A DNA stretch of 11,155 bases, from NCBI GenBank assembly GCA_016929985.1, contig JAFGIH010000561.1:1-11155 (forward strand), in the 5' to 3' direction. The notes under the pieces were generated by a model. The model saw only the letters and a program-made list of their open reading frames with translations. It did not search any database and was not told the origin of the DNA. Source of the stretch: Thermoleophilia bacterium. GTDB lineage: Bacteria; Actinomycetota; Thermoleophilia; RBG-16-64-13. Positions 1 to 6,338 of the stretch are shown piece after piece. The translations under genes and the position numbers were made by a program. How positions within the stretch are numbered: position 1 is the first letter of the stretch; each line of letters starts with the position of its first letter.

Positions 1-630
1 GAATTGCTGGACCTCATGAAGCGTTCGGGCTGTGTTCGTGTGTATCTGGGTCTTGAGTCGGTGAACCAGGAGACCCTCGACGGATACCAGAAGTCACAGA
101 GCGTTGAGGATATCGTGAAGGCGATCGACATACTGCACGAATACGGCATCAACAGCCACGGCATGTTCGTGCTGGGCGCCGATGAAGACACGAAACACAC
201 GGTGCGGGACACCGTGGATTTCGCCCTCAAACACCGCATCGACACGGTGATGCTAAACATCCTCACTCCACTGCCCGGTACGCCCCAGTTCGATCGCCTG
301 GAGGAGGAAGGACGCATCTTCGACAAGCGCTGGCACCTCTATGACGCCCACCACGTGGTGTTCACGCCCAAGAACATGACGCCTTACGAGCTTCAGAGTG
401 AGGTCGTGCGCGGATACATGCGGTTCTACTCGAAGCGCCAGTGGCTGAAGTTACTGGTCACTCTGCGGTTCACGAAACTTCTGTTCTGCGGCTGGGGAGT
501 GTGGATCGTCCGGGCTTGGCGCAAGGACGCCCGTAACAAGGCGTTCATAGAGGCGCTCAAGCGTTTGCCCGGTCGCGGGTCGTGGCATCTGCCCAACGGA
601 GCCACCGGAATCGAGAGCGGCGGCATGTAG
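1..630 (+). CDS. Radical SAM protein, C-terminal part (5'-truncated by the window edge)
   Basis: The reading frame is open from base 1 to the TAG at 628-630, giving 209 residues with no natural start. The visible part resembles the second half of a radical SAM barrel: the VYLGLES strand near residues 14-20, then 'SVEDIVKAIDIL', the 'GINSHGMFVLGADEDT' strand-turn, and 'TVMLNILTPLPGTPQFDRLEEEGRI'. This pattern is typical of B12-binding-domain radical SAM proteins (BchE/HpnP-like and many of unknown function). The CxxxCxxC cluster motif and any cobalamin-binding domain would lie upstream, outside the window. The C-terminus (about residues 140-209) is basic with a hydrophobic patch (LLFCGWGVWIVRAW) and may sit near the membrane. 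The substrate cannot be inferred. It converges on the slyD-like gene and has no evident link to the metal locus. Family assignment is confident; the subfamily is not. Confidence 0.85.
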   Translation, partial: ELLDLMKRSGCVRVYLGLESVNQETLDGYQKSQSVEDIVKAIDILHEYGINSHGMFVLGADEDTKHTVRDTVDFALKHRIDTVMLNILTPLPGTPQFDRLEEEGRIFDKRWHLYDAHHVVFTPKNMTPYELQSEVVRGYMRFYSKRQWLKLLVTLRFTKLLFCGWGVWIVRAWRKDARNKAFIEALKRLPGRGSWHLPNGATGIESGGM

Positions 631-666
631 AAAAGATCCTGCCCACCTTAGCGGGCCGGATCTTCG
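631..666. terminator. Probable bidirectional hairpin terminator between convergent genes
   Basis: AAGATCC (633-639) pairs with GGATCTT (658-664). Inside it GCCC (641-644) pairs with GGGC (653-656) around an 8-nt loop, with one unpaired base pair between the two stems. On the minus strand the stem is followed directly by TTTT, suiting termination of the slyD-like gene. On the plus strand it begins one base after the radical SAM stop codon, but the T-run is poor (TTCGATTCG). The position right between two convergent stop codons supports a shared terminator. Confidence 0.7.
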
Positions 667-682
667 ATTCGTTGGTTCCTGT

Positions 683-700
683 GCGGCGTGACCACGCCGC
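683..700. terminator. Second hairpin in the convergent intergenic gap
   Basis: GCGGCGT (683-689) and ACGCCGC (694-700) form a perfect 7-bp GC-rich stem with a GACC loop. It lies 12 nt past the slyD-like stop codon on the minus strand. No T-tract follows on either strand, so it may act as a transcript-end stabiliser or an auxiliary terminator to the 633-664 hairpin, not as a standalone intrinsic terminator. Confidence 0.4.
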
Positions 701-712
701 TCGAAGTCAGCT

Positions 713-1195
713 TCAGCTGAAGGCCGGGCGGGCGCGTGGCCCGGGATAGCCCTGCCCGAGTTCGTGCATCTCCGCGGCGCGGACATCAACCACCTCGACA
801 TCGAAGTGGAGTGTCTTGCCGGCCAGCGGGTGGTTCGCATCGAAGACCACTGTGTCTTCGTTCACCTGGGAGACGGTGAGCGGTACCGGACCGCGTCCAG
901 AGTCTGCCATGAGTTTCATGCCCGGCTCGAGCGTGGCGCCGTCGGGCACCTCATCGACGGGCACTGTTATGAAACGCTCCGGGTCGTGGTCGCCGTAGGC
1001 ATCGGCTGGTTCGAGCACCACCGAACGGCGGTCGCCCGGCTCGGCGCCCTCAAGCGCTCTCTCGAGCCCGGGGATTATGTTCTCGAAGCCATGCAGATAC
1101 TCGATGGGACAATCGGTAGACTCGAGAGTCTCCTCTTTGCCCAGGGAGAGCGTGTAGTTCATCTTGACGACTGTTCCGTGACTGGTCTTCATCAT
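713..1195 (-). CDS. SlyD-like FKBP-type peptidyl-prolyl cis-trans isomerase
   Basis: 160 residues, cytoplasmic, no signal peptide. It shows the FKBP/SlyD pattern: an N-terminal 'VVKMNYTLSL' strand, then 'IEYLHGFENIIPGLERALEGAEPGD' and 'DAYGD', an inserted IF-type chaperone flap (about residues 73-125), and the closing 'DANHPLAGKTLHFDVEVVDVR'. This is the compact FKBP-plus-flap architecture of SlyD, which isomerises prolyl bonds and chaperones folding proteins. E. coli SlyD also delivers nickel through a His/Cys-rich tail. Here the tail after the core is only about 20 residues (AAEMHELGQGYPGPRARPAFS region), with one His and no Cys, so a nickel-storage role is not supported. The start is the first of two tandem ATGs, preceded by GAGG about 6 nt upstream. 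The stop codon sits within a 12-bp palindrome (711-722). An extended -10 element and a 14-bp palindrome lie upstream. Confidence 0.9.
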   Translation of the reverse strand: MMKTSHGTVVKMNYTLSLGKEETLESTDCPIEYLHGFENIIPGLERALEGAEPGDRRSVVLEPADAYGDHDPERFITVPVDEVPDGATLEPGMKLMADSGRGPVPLTVSQVNEDTVVFDANHPLAGKTLHFDVEVVDVRAAEMHELGQGYPGPRARPAFS

Positions 1196-1224
1196 TCATT
1201 CCTCGTGCCGGGTTCCGTCGGGCA

Positions 1225-1247
1225 ATTATTACATATTTGCGCAAATA
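1225..1247 (-). promoter_or_regulatory. Extended -10 promoter with adjacent 14-bp palindrome upstream of the slyD-like gene
   Basis: On the minus strand TGTAATAAT (1233-1225) matches an extended -10 (TGn followed by AATAAT). It is placed so that a leader of about 20 nt would precede the ATG at 1195. Immediately upstream is a perfect palindrome, TATTTGCGCAAATA (1234-1247), in the -10/-35 spacer region, where a bound repressor would block RNA polymerase. No good -35 is visible. The AT-rich stretch stands out in otherwise GC-rich DNA. The palindrome is not the same motif as the three 24-bp operators further along. Confidence 0.5.
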
Positions 1248-1254
1248 CGGCTAA

Positions 1255-1292
1255 CGCTGGCGGCGTCGGGCTTCAGTTCTCGCCGGCCAGCG
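1255..1292 (-). terminator. Hairpin across the stop codon of the HAD phosphatase gene
   Basis: The left arm CGCTGGCGGCG (1255-1265) pairs with CGCCGGCCAGCG (1281-1292), an 11-bp GC-rich stem with one bulged base and a 15-nt loop. The loop contains the HAD gene stop codon (1273-1275). On the minus strand only a short TTAG follows, so this is a hairpin with a weak T-tract. It could end the HAD transcript before the separate slyD-like promoter. Confidence 0.45.
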
Positions 1293-1944
1293 CTGACCGT
1301 ACGATGTCAGGGCAGAGGAGGTCGATAGACTCGAGGACGTGGTCGGCCAGTGCAGCTGCGGCCGCCTCCAGAGGCTCAGAGGGCGGGGGTATGGCTATCA
1401 CCTTCATGCGCGCGGCTTTGGCCGCCTGCACTCCGAAGCCGGAGTCTTCCACCGCCACGCAGCGCTCCGGGGGCGCTCCGAGCCGTTCACAGGCCTCCAG
1501 ATAGACATCGGGAGCCGGTTTCCCACGGGGCACCTCGTCCGAGGAGACCCAGGCGGCGAAGAACTCAGCCAGGCCCGAGCGTTCCAACACGAAGGCGACG
1601 ACCGGACGTGGTGACGAGCTTGCCACTGCCAGCGGATACGAAGCGGCCAGACAGGCCACCGCCTCCCTGGCGCCGGGTAGGAGCGGCAGGTCGTTCTCGT
1701 AGGCGGCGAGAACGGAGTGGACTACGTGCGAGATGATCTCTTCTTCGTCCAACGGAACACCCGTCGCCTGGCGAAGAAACGACGCCCACTGCTCGGATTT
1801 GTCGCCCTCGAGGCCGCCCTGGTCGAGCGCACTGAGCAGGTGATCGTGCCCGGGGAGCAGTTTGGCGATGATGCCCTTCCAGAGTCCCAGCGAGTCGAGA
1901 AGGACCCCGTCCATATCGAAGACCACAGCCTGAGCATCATCCAT
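1273..1944 (-). CDS. HAD-superfamily hydrolase (beta-phosphoglucomutase / phosphoglycolate phosphatase-like)
   Basis: 223 residues, soluble. All four HAD motifs are present. Motif I is FDMDGVLLDS, with the nucleophile D10 and acid/base D12. Motif II is the Ser run at 109-111 (VASSSPRP). Motif III is the Lys in GKPAPDVYLEA (K142). Motif IV is VEDSGFGVQAA, with metal-binding E166 and D167. The helical cap between motifs I and II (about residues 18-85) is the C1 type found in beta-phosphoglucomutases, phosphoglycolate phosphatases and sugar-phosphate phosphatases, so it should be a Mg2+-dependent phosphatase or mutase acting on a small phosphorylated metabolite. The substrate cannot be read from the sequence. 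The ATG at 1944 has no Shine-Dalgarno; a TACAAT -10-like box lies just upstream, so the mRNA may be leaderless. It precedes the slyD-like gene on the same strand with a 77-nt gap, probably as a separate transcript. Confidence 0.88.
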   Translation of the reverse strand: MDDAQAVVFDMDGVLLDSLGLWKGIIAKLLPGHDHLLSALDQGGLEGDKSEQWASFLRQATGVPLDEEEIISHVVHSVLAAYENDLPLLPGAREAVACLAASYPLAVASSSPRPVVAFVLERSGLAEFFAAWVSSDEVPRGKPAPDVYLEACERLGAPPERCVAVEDSGFGVQAAKAARMKVIAIPPPSEPLEAAAAALADHVLESIDLLCPDIVRSALAGEN

Positions 1945-1951
1945 GAGCGTT

Positions 1952-1957
1952 ATTGTA
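1952..1957 (-). promoter_or_regulatory. Candidate -10 box for a leaderless HAD mRNA
   Basis: On the minus strand TACAAT lies 7 nt before the ATG at 1944, where transcription would begin at or next to the start codon. No Shine-Dalgarno is visible in the intervening AACGCTC. The -35 region is not convincing (TACGCA, 17 nt upstream). Leaderless mRNAs are common in Actinobacteriota, which makes this plausible but unproven. Confidence 0.35.
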
Positions 1958-1986
1958 CCGCCCCGCCATGTCCCTGCGTAACATCA

Positions 1987-2026
1987 CCCGGGCCGCCCTC
2001 GCGAAGGAGGACGAGGGCGGCCCGGG
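1987..2026 (-). terminator. 15-bp perfect hairpin ending the methyltransferase-DUF364-SBP1 operon
   Basis: Perfect arms of 15 bp (1987-2001 and 2012-2026, CCCGGGCCGCCCTCG and its reverse complement) enclose a 10-nt loop. It starts 23 nt past the SBP1 stop codon on the minus strand. The following minus-strand sequence is TGATGTTACG, not a real T-tract, so it may be a T-poor terminator or a 3'-end stabilising structure. Its position between the operon end and the HAD promoter supports a terminator role. Confidence 0.65.
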
Positions 2027-2049
2027 CCGTGAGGAAGAGTCTGCGGAAA

Positions 2050-3156
2050 CTAGGACGTCGGCGCCAGGAACGCCTCGAACTCAGGTGTACTCAGCTCATA
2101 GTCGTAGAACCGCTTGAAGAACTCCTTGGTGAGGCTCTCCAGGTCTAGCTCCTTGCACTGCTCCGGGTACAGGGTCCGCGCCAGCCAGGTGATGCCCAAG
2201 ATGGCCTCGGGACTGGGCCGGTCCCACCAGAAACCGCTCACGGGACACAAGAAGATCTTCCTGCTCTTCACTGCCTCAATACCCTTCAGCTGCGCGTTGT
2301 CGAGTATCTCGCCGATGCTCACGAACTGGCCCTCGTTGCTGCTCAGGATCATCGCCTCGGGGTTCCACTTGATCACCTGCTCCGGATCGATGTCCTTGAC
2401 GGTCCCGAGGGTCTCGGCGACGTTGATGCCACCGGCGGCCGAGATGAGGGCTTGGCCCCACAACTCCCCGCCGTTGGTGTGGGTGAGTGCGCCGAGAACG
2501 TAGTACACCTCGACCCTGTCTTCCGGGGGAACGCTCTCCAGCCGGTCGGCGATCGACTGCAACTGCTGGTCCCAGAACGCCACGAGATCACCAGCCGTCT
2601 GGGAGTCACCGAGCAGTTCCCCGATCAACCTGAACTCTTTCTCGCAGGCCTCGACCTTGTTGTTGGCTCCGGTGTTGATCTCAATCACGGGTATGCCGGC
2701 GTTCCTGATGGCTTCGTTGCCCTTCTTTGCGGACTTGCTGGAGATGACCACATCCGCCTTTACCCCCAGCAGGGACTCGATGTTCACGTTGTCGAACGTC
2801 CCGACCTCCGGCAGCTCGGCCAGCCCGGGGTAGGCCTTCAGCAGCGTGGTGAACTTCTTCTGCGACGGCAGCGCGACGATCTTGCCGGCTCCACCAAGGA
2901 CGGCTACCTCTTGTGCGGCTCCTCCCTGGCAGGTGATGGCGATCCGTTCTACCGTGGCGGGAACGATGACCTCGTTGCCTCCCATGTCCACGAGGGTCTT
3001 CTCGGTAGCTATCGTGGTTTCGGTCATCGCGGGCGCCGATGCGGAGGCGGCCGTTGCGTCGTCCCCGCAACCGGCCGTCCCTACTGCCACTATCGCCAAG
3101 AGGGCGGCCACCAGGAGTGCAACCCATACTCCCACGAACATGCGACGAGGTGTCAT
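2050..3156 (-). CDS. ABC transporter substrate-binding lipoprotein, FecB/BtuF/MolA class (SBP1)
   Basis: 368 residues. A basic N-terminus (MTPRR), a hydrophobic segment and the lipobox TAGC give a lipidated Cys30, followed by an Ala/Thr/Ser-rich linker to about residue 50. The mature part is a TroA/BtuF-like two-lobe binding protein: 'LVDMGGNEVIVPATVERIAI', 'SLLGVKADVVISS', 'IPVIEINTG', a long linker helix, 'VYYVLGALTHTNGGELWGQALISAAGGINVAE', and a C-terminal 'SGFWWDRPSPEAILGITWLARTLYP'. Class III binding proteins of this kind capture siderophores, haem, cobalamin, other metal chelates or molybdate/tungstate outside the membrane. The DRP-plus-LYP ending is shared with SBP2, so the two are paralogues. 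The ATG overlaps the DUF364 stop by 4 nt (ATGA) and has AAAGGA 6 nt upstream. It is last in the minus-strand operon. The ligand is unknown. Confidence 0.88.
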   Translation of the reverse strand: MTPRRMFVGVWVALLVAALLAIVAVGTAGCGDDATAASASAPAMTETTIATEKTLVDMGGNEVIVPATVERIAITCQGGAAQEVAVLGGAGKIVALPSQKKFTTLLKAYPGLAELPEVGTFDNVNIESLLGVKADVVISSKSAKKGNEAIRNAGIPVIEINTGANNKVEACEKEFRLIGELLGDSQTAGDLVAFWDQQLQSIADRLESVPPEDRVEVYYVLGALTHTNGGELWGQALISAAGGINVAETLGTVKDIDPEQVIKWNPEAMILSSNEGQFVSIGEILDNAQLKGIEAVKSRKIFLCPVSGFWWDRPSPEAILGITWLARTLYPEQCKELDLESLTKEFFKRFYDYELSTPEFEAFLAPTS

Positions 3157-4037
3157 TTCGAGTCCTTTCGTTTCGCTCCACAGTCAGAGTCCTGTCTTAT
3201 GACCAACCGCTCGGCCGACTTCCCGTAGAAGTGATAGCCCGACCCGGCCTCGGCCAAGACGTCGAGGAGCCTGTCCGCGTCGGTGACGGTGATGCCGCCG
3301 ATGGCCTTCACGCCTCGACGGAAGAACGCGTCGGGCAGCATGCTCGCCGTCGGACCCACCAAGATGATCTCCGCGCCGCCGCGAGCGTGACCGAGGATCC
3401 CTTCGAGGGTGTCGTTGAGCACCGTGGTGCCGGTGATGATGAGCCGGTCGGCCGCGGCGATGGCCTCATTCGCCCCTTCCGGAGGCACGTAGTACTGCAT
3501 CTCGTCGGGGCGGAGCGTGCGCGTGTCCTTCTCCAGGATGGAGAAGGCGTTGCCGCGCTTCTTCAGCATCTTGATGTATGGCGCCAGAGCGCCCACGACG
3601 ACCACCTGGGCGTCGACTGGTATTGCCGCGTCGTCCAGGGGGTCGGCCCCCAGCTGGAGGCCATAGCCGGTCACACCGGTCTTCTCCCAGCAGGTGTTGG
3701 AGAGCGCATTGAGGACGGCGATGGCCAGCGCCTTCTTGAGAGGCCCGCCTCCGGCGAGGTCATCGAGGTAGGCATCCACCGGTTGATCGGCCAGCCGGCC
3801 GGAATCCGGCATCACGCGTGCCGAACTCGGGCAGCAGACCGCCTCGGGGATATCCTTCACCGGGGTAAAACAGACACCCCCTGCGCCGTTGGACAGCTTG
3901 ACGCCGGAGAAGAAGACCCCCACGACGGCTCTGGTCACCTTGAGGGACTCCGCCTCGGGTCCGAGAACGGAACGGATCTGCTGTACCGTCTCGCCGAGTA
4001 TCGTTCCGTCTTGTCTGTTCTGCGGGTTCAAGGTCAC
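3153..4037 (-). CDS. DUF4213/DUF364 (putative heavy-metal chelation) protein
   Basis: 294 residues, no signal peptide, so cytoplasmic. The N-terminal part (about 10-110) fits DUF4213, with its 'VVGVFFSGVKLSNGAGGVCFTP' strands and 'AIAVLNALSNTCW'. The C-terminal part (about 140-275) fits DUF364, a Rossmann-like fold: 'AQVVVVGALAPYIKML', 'LIITGTTVLNDTLEGILGHARGGAEIILVGPTASMLPDAFFRRGVKAIGGI'. A crystal structure of a Desulfitobacterium member showed enolase-N-like and Rossmann-like parts forming a cleft proposed to bind a metal or metal-chelating ligand; no reaction is established. Cys56, Cys68 and the adjacent Cys69 are conspicuous. The GTG start at 4037 overlaps the methyltransferase TGA by 4 nt (GTGA) with only a weak GAAAG upstream, so translation is probably coupled. 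Its 3' end overlaps SBP1. Context implies a role in handling what the transporter imports. Confidence 0.85.
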   Translation of the reverse strand: MTLNPQNRQDGTILGETVQQIRSVLGPEAESLKVTRAVVGVFFSGVKLSNGAGGVCFTPVKDIPEAVCCPSSARVMPDSGRLADQPVDAYLDDLAGGGPLKKALAIAVLNALSNTCWEKTGVTGYGLQLGADPLDDAAIPVDAQVVVVGALAPYIKMLKKRGNAFSILEKDTRTLRPDEMQYYVPPEGANEAIAAADRLIITGTTVLNDTLEGILGHARGGAEIILVGPTASMLPDAFFRRGVKAIGGITVTDADRLLDVLAEAGSGYHFYGKSAERLVIRQDSDCGAKRKDSK

Positions 4038-5071
4038 CTCGTTTCTTTCTCTGCAAGCTGCAGAAGAGTGTTTCCGTGCAGGCTCGGAGCCTCGCCGGTC
4101 ATGACGACCTTGAAGCCGTTCTCGCTCAGTTGCCTCTCGAAGTCCTGAACGTGGCAGAGCGGATGCCCGAAGCTGTGCAGGGCCTTACCAAGCTCTCTGA
4201 TGGCGTTGGCCTCAGCCGCGCAGCCTGGGGCGCAGAACCAGTGGTTGCTGACCAGGAGGCCGCCCGGGTTCGTGCAGGCGCCGATCCTCGCGAAGATCGG
4301 TCCCAACTCTTTGCGGAACTTGTAGAGCAGGTGAGAGACGATGACGATGTCGTATCCGGAGCCCAGATCGTCCGCGCAGATATCGCCTGCGCGCACGGAT
4401 AGCCTCTCCTCCATGCCGTAACGGGCGATGAACTGGAGCGTCGTGTCGACCACGTGCGGCTTGTCGAAGATCACGCCTTTCAGCTCGGGGTTCTCTTGAC
4501 AGAGCGCTATGGCGTAGAGACCATGCCCTCCGCCCAGGTCGAGTACGCGGCGTGCGTCCCGGAACCCCTGCCAGGCCACGACCGCCCGGGTGACCGCCTG
4601 AAGCTCGCCCTGCACGGCGCCCTCGGCCAGCGCCTCGATGAAGGCGCCGTTGGGCCCCGCGCCGAACCCCTTCATCTCCTGGTAGTCGCGCCGCAGGGAT
4701 TCCGCCAGATGGTTCCAGTGACCGCCGGTGGAGACGCTCCGTATCCTCTCGCCCTGGTAGAAGGGACTGCCGCCTACGAGAAAGGCGCGCGCCGTGTCGG
4801 TGAGGGAGTATCGATCGTTCTCCACGGTCAGCGTCCCCAGACCGACAAGGGCGTTCAGCAGACTGCGTGCGAACATCCCGTTGATGCCTATGCCCTCGGT
4901 GATCCTCTCTCTTCCCGCTGGGCCTTCTTGGTCGAGGAACTCGAACAGGCTGAGATCCAAGCCGGCCACCAGGGTCTGGTAGGCCTGATAGCCCTCCATG
5001 ATGGCGTCGAAGACCTCGATCCCAGGCGGCGGTTCGAGGTTCATCAGGGTCAGCTCAGTACTGGTCTCCAC
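4034..5071 (-). CDS. SAM-dependent methyltransferase, O-methyltransferase family 2 type with dimerisation domain
   Basis: 345 residues, cytoplasmic. Residues about 20-100 form a winged-helix dimerisation domain ('YQTLVAGLDLSLFEFLDQEGPAGRERITEGIGINGMFARSLLNALVGLGTL'). From about 165 a class I Rossmann methyltransferase begins: motif I VLDLGGGHG (177-185), an acidic residue at the end of strand 2 (FDKPHVVDTT), AGD (228-230) near the adenine, and 'IVIVSHLLYKF', where H247 sits where many members have a catalytic His. Relatives methylate hydroxyls of small aromatic or isoprenoid molecules, so a small-molecule substrate is likely, but it is unknown. It is first in an operon with DUF364 and SBP1. 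The start is GTG, supported by AGGAG 6 nt upstream and by the operator spacing; the ATG two bases upstream is out of frame. A role in making or altering a metallophore or tetrapyrrole-like ligand is inference. Confidence 0.85.
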   Translation of the reverse strand: METSTELTLMNLEPPPGIEVFDAIMEGYQAYQTLVAGLDLSLFEFLDQEGPAGRERITEGIGINGMFARSLLNALVGLGTLTVENDRYSLTDTARAFLVGGSPFYQGERIRSVSTGGHWNHLAESLRRDYQEMKGFGAGPNGAFIEALAEGAVQGELQAVTRAVVAWQGFRDARRVLDLGGGHGLYAIALCQENPELKGVIFDKPHVVDTTLQFIARYGMEERLSVRAGDICADDLGSGYDIVIVSHLLYKFRKELGPIFARIGACTNPGGLLVSNHWFCAPGCAAEANAIRELGKALHSFGHPLCHVQDFERQLSENGFKVVMTGEAPSLHGNTLLQLAEKETR

Positions 5072-5077
5072 ATGTAG

Positions 5078-5082
5078 CTCCT
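5078..5082 (-). promoter_or_regulatory. Shine-Dalgarno deciding the GTG start of the methyltransferase
   Basis: On the minus strand AGGAG lies exactly 6 nt before GTG (5071-5069). A nearby ATG (5073-5071) overlaps this GTG but is out of frame with the methyltransferase. The spacing favours GTG 5071 as the true start. Confidence 0.7.
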
Positions 5083-5103
5083 TGTTAGTGACGTGCCGGG
5101 AAT

Positions 5104-5127
5104 CGTGATACTCTACAAAGTATTACG
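5104..5127 (-). promoter_or_regulatory. Operator copy 1 upstream of the methyltransferase operon
   Basis: An interrupted palindrome, CGTGATACT-N6-AGTATTACG on the plus strand. The 9-nt arms are complementary at 8 of 9 positions. Read toward the methyltransferase gene, it matches the copy at 7183-7206 in 21 of 24 positions. It ends 32 nt before the GTG start. Identity, symmetry and constant placement indicate the binding site of a dimeric regulator overlapping or flanking the promoter. The regulator is not encoded in the window. Confidence 0.8.
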
Positions 5128-5194
5128 TGGGAAGGCACTCTAGCACGCCGGAGCATGTAGGGCAATGCCCGCGGGCGGGCGCCGTGGGACGCGG
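5128..5194. other. GC-rich spacer between the divergent operators
   Basis: About 67 bases separate the two divergent operator copies; the whole gene-free region is 5072-5249. It holds short palindromes, GGGCA-A-TGCCC (5160-5170) and GCCCGCGGGC (5167-5176), which overlap and could be an extra protein site or simply GC-rich chance. No open frame, riboswitch-like conserved core or further operator copy is seen. Confidence 0.4.
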
Positions 5195-5218
5195 CTTTAT
5201 ACTTTGCCAAATATAACG
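5195..5218 (+). promoter_or_regulatory. Operator copy 3 (degenerate) upstream of the permease-ATPase operon
   Basis: CTTTATACTTTG followed by CCAAATATAACG. Aligned without gaps to the other two sites in gene orientation, it matches the methyltransferase copy at 17 of 24 positions, including ATACTTTG, TAT and ACG. It ends 31 nt before the ATG at 5250, the same distance as the other two. TATACT (5198-5203) or TATAAC (5212-5217) could also be the -10 box, so the site probably overlaps the core promoter. The divergence suggests weaker binding or a different set point. Confidence 0.6.
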
Positions 5219-5249
5219 GTTTGGACGAACGAATGGTAGGTGCGCATAC

Positions 5250-6338
5250 ATGGCTGATGGTCTAGCGGAAGCGGCGGAACTAGAGGGAGGCCCGGCGTCG
5301 GGACCGGGTATCGGAGCAAGGGCCAAAGCGTTGGTGGTGCGCTACAGGGTCCCGCTGCTCGTCGTCCTGCCGATCGTGGCGCTTCTCGCCTCGCTCACGC
5401 TGGGTCGATACCACATCTCGGTGGGTGAGATCCTCACCTTGTTTGGCGCGAAACTGGGCCTGACCGACGCCACGGTACCGGTGAACGTGGAGACGGTCAT
5501 CTTTAACGTGCGTCTGCCCCGGATCCTGGCCGCTCTCCTTATCGGGGCGGGCCTGTCCTTTTCCGGCGCTGCCTATCAGGGGATGTTCCGCAACCCGCTC
5601 GTCTCTCCCGATATCTTGGGCGCTTCCGCCGGAGCCGGTTTCGGGGCCGCGCTCGGCATCATGCTCTCCAAGAGCGTTCTCATCACGCAGTTTCTCACCC
5701 TCGGCTTCGGTCTGGCCGCCGTGCTCACCACCTACACGCTGGCCGGCCGACTGCGCCGGGGCGACCCCACCCTGTTCCTGGTACTGACCGGCATCCTGGT
5801 CGGCACGGTCTTCACGTCGCTCATCTCGGTGCTCAAGGTGCTGGCCGATCCCTATGACAAGCTCCCGGCTATCACCTTCTGGCTGATGGGGAGCCTGGCG
5901 GCCATCACCACCCGCGATCTTCTCATCCTTATCGGGCCGATGGCGGTGGGGGGTATCGCCCTGATGTGTGTGCGCTGGCACCTCAATCCCCTCTCGTTCG
6001 GCGAGGAGGAGGCCAGGGCGATGGGTTCCGAGACCGGCAAGCTACGGGCCATCATCATCGGCTCCTGCACCCTGCTCACTGCCTCCGCGGTGAGCGTGGC
6101 CGGCATCATCGGCTGGGTGGGGCTCATCATCCCCCATCTGGCCCGTGGATTGGTGGGCCCCGACTACGGCAGGCTCCTGCCCGTCTCGGGTGTGATAGGG
6201 GGCGTCTACCTGCTCCTGATCGACGACGTGGCCCGCCTCGCCGGTCCGCTGGAGATGCCGCTGGGAATCCTCACCGCCCTCATCGGGGCGCCGTTCTTCA
6301 TCGTGCTCATGGCCCGCACCAGGAGGGCCTGGGCATGA
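5250..6338 (+). CDS. ABC transporter permease, FecCD/BtuC family
   Basis: 362 residues with an N-terminal cytoplasmic extension of about 30 residues, then a polytopic core. The first membrane segment is about 33-52. FecCD signatures follow: 'VRLPRILAALLIGAGLSFSGAAYQGMFRNPLVSPDILGASAGAGFG' (88-132), 'LNPLSFGEEEARAMG' (245-259, the cytoplasmic coupling region), 'AGIIGWVGLIIPHLARGLVGPDY' (284-306) and 'EMPLGILTALIGAPFFIVLM' near the end. The length matches the family, in which a homodimer forms the pore for siderophore, haem, cobalamin or molybdate import. The ATG follows a TAGGTG-type Shine-Dalgarno by about 7 nt. Its stop overlaps the ATPase start by 4 nt. It is the only permease in the window and sits between two binding-protein genes, so both may dock on it. 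Confidence 0.93.
   Translation: MADGLAEAAELEGGPASGPGIGARAKALVVRYRVPLLVVLPIVALLASLTLGRYHISVGEILTLFGAKLGLTDATVPVNVETVIFNVRLPRILAALLIGAGLSFSGAAYQGMFRNPLVSPDILGASAGAGFGAALGIMLSKSVLITQFLTLGFGLAAVLTTYTLAGRLRRGDPTLFLVLTGILVGTVFTSLISVLKVLADPYDKLPAITFWLMGSLAAITTRDLLILIGPMAVGGIALMCVRWHLNPLSFGEEEARAMGSETGKLRAIIIGSCTLLTASAVSVAGIIGWVGLIIPHLARGLVGPDYGRLLPVSGVIGGVYLLLIDDVARLAGPLEMPLGILTALIGAPFFIVLMARTRRAWA

Noticed and set aside
1234..1247. slyD palindrome as a fourth copy of the 24-bp operator
   Set aside because: The shared TTTG...CAAATA core does not align without gaps and lacks the CGTnATACT and AGTAT arms, so it is treated as a separate motif.
764..1504. 246-codon plus-strand open frame across the slyD-like and HAD genes
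   Set aside because: Antisense to two well-recognised genes and crossing their intergenic promoter; no domain is visible. It is a by-product of high GC content.
3039..4148. 369-codon plus-strand open frame
   Set aside because: It lies antisense to the DUF364 gene and SBP1 start, has an Arg/Pro/Gly/His-rich low-meaning composition and no recognisable domain. The minus-strand frames show clear families and 4-nt overlaps.
5160..5176. Short GC palindromes between the divergent operators
   Set aside because: 10-11 bp palindromes are expected by chance in such GC-rich sequence; there is no second copy near other promoters.
5072..5249. Possible cobalamin or Moco riboswitch in the divergent region
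   Set aside because: No conserved riboswitch core was recognised, and the leaders implied by the operator positions are only about 30 nt, too short for such an element.
5280..5981. 233-codon minus-strand open frame within the permease gene
   Set aside because: Gln/Asp/Arg-rich shadow of the permease's membrane-segment codons; the plus-strand frame has all the FecCD signatures.
5966..6334. Upstream extension of the ATPase reading frame inside the permease gene
   Set aside because: Its translation is Arg/His/Pro-rich and unlike any ABC domain. The ATG at 6335 has AGGAGG upstream and the typical 4-nt overlap, so the extension is not translated.
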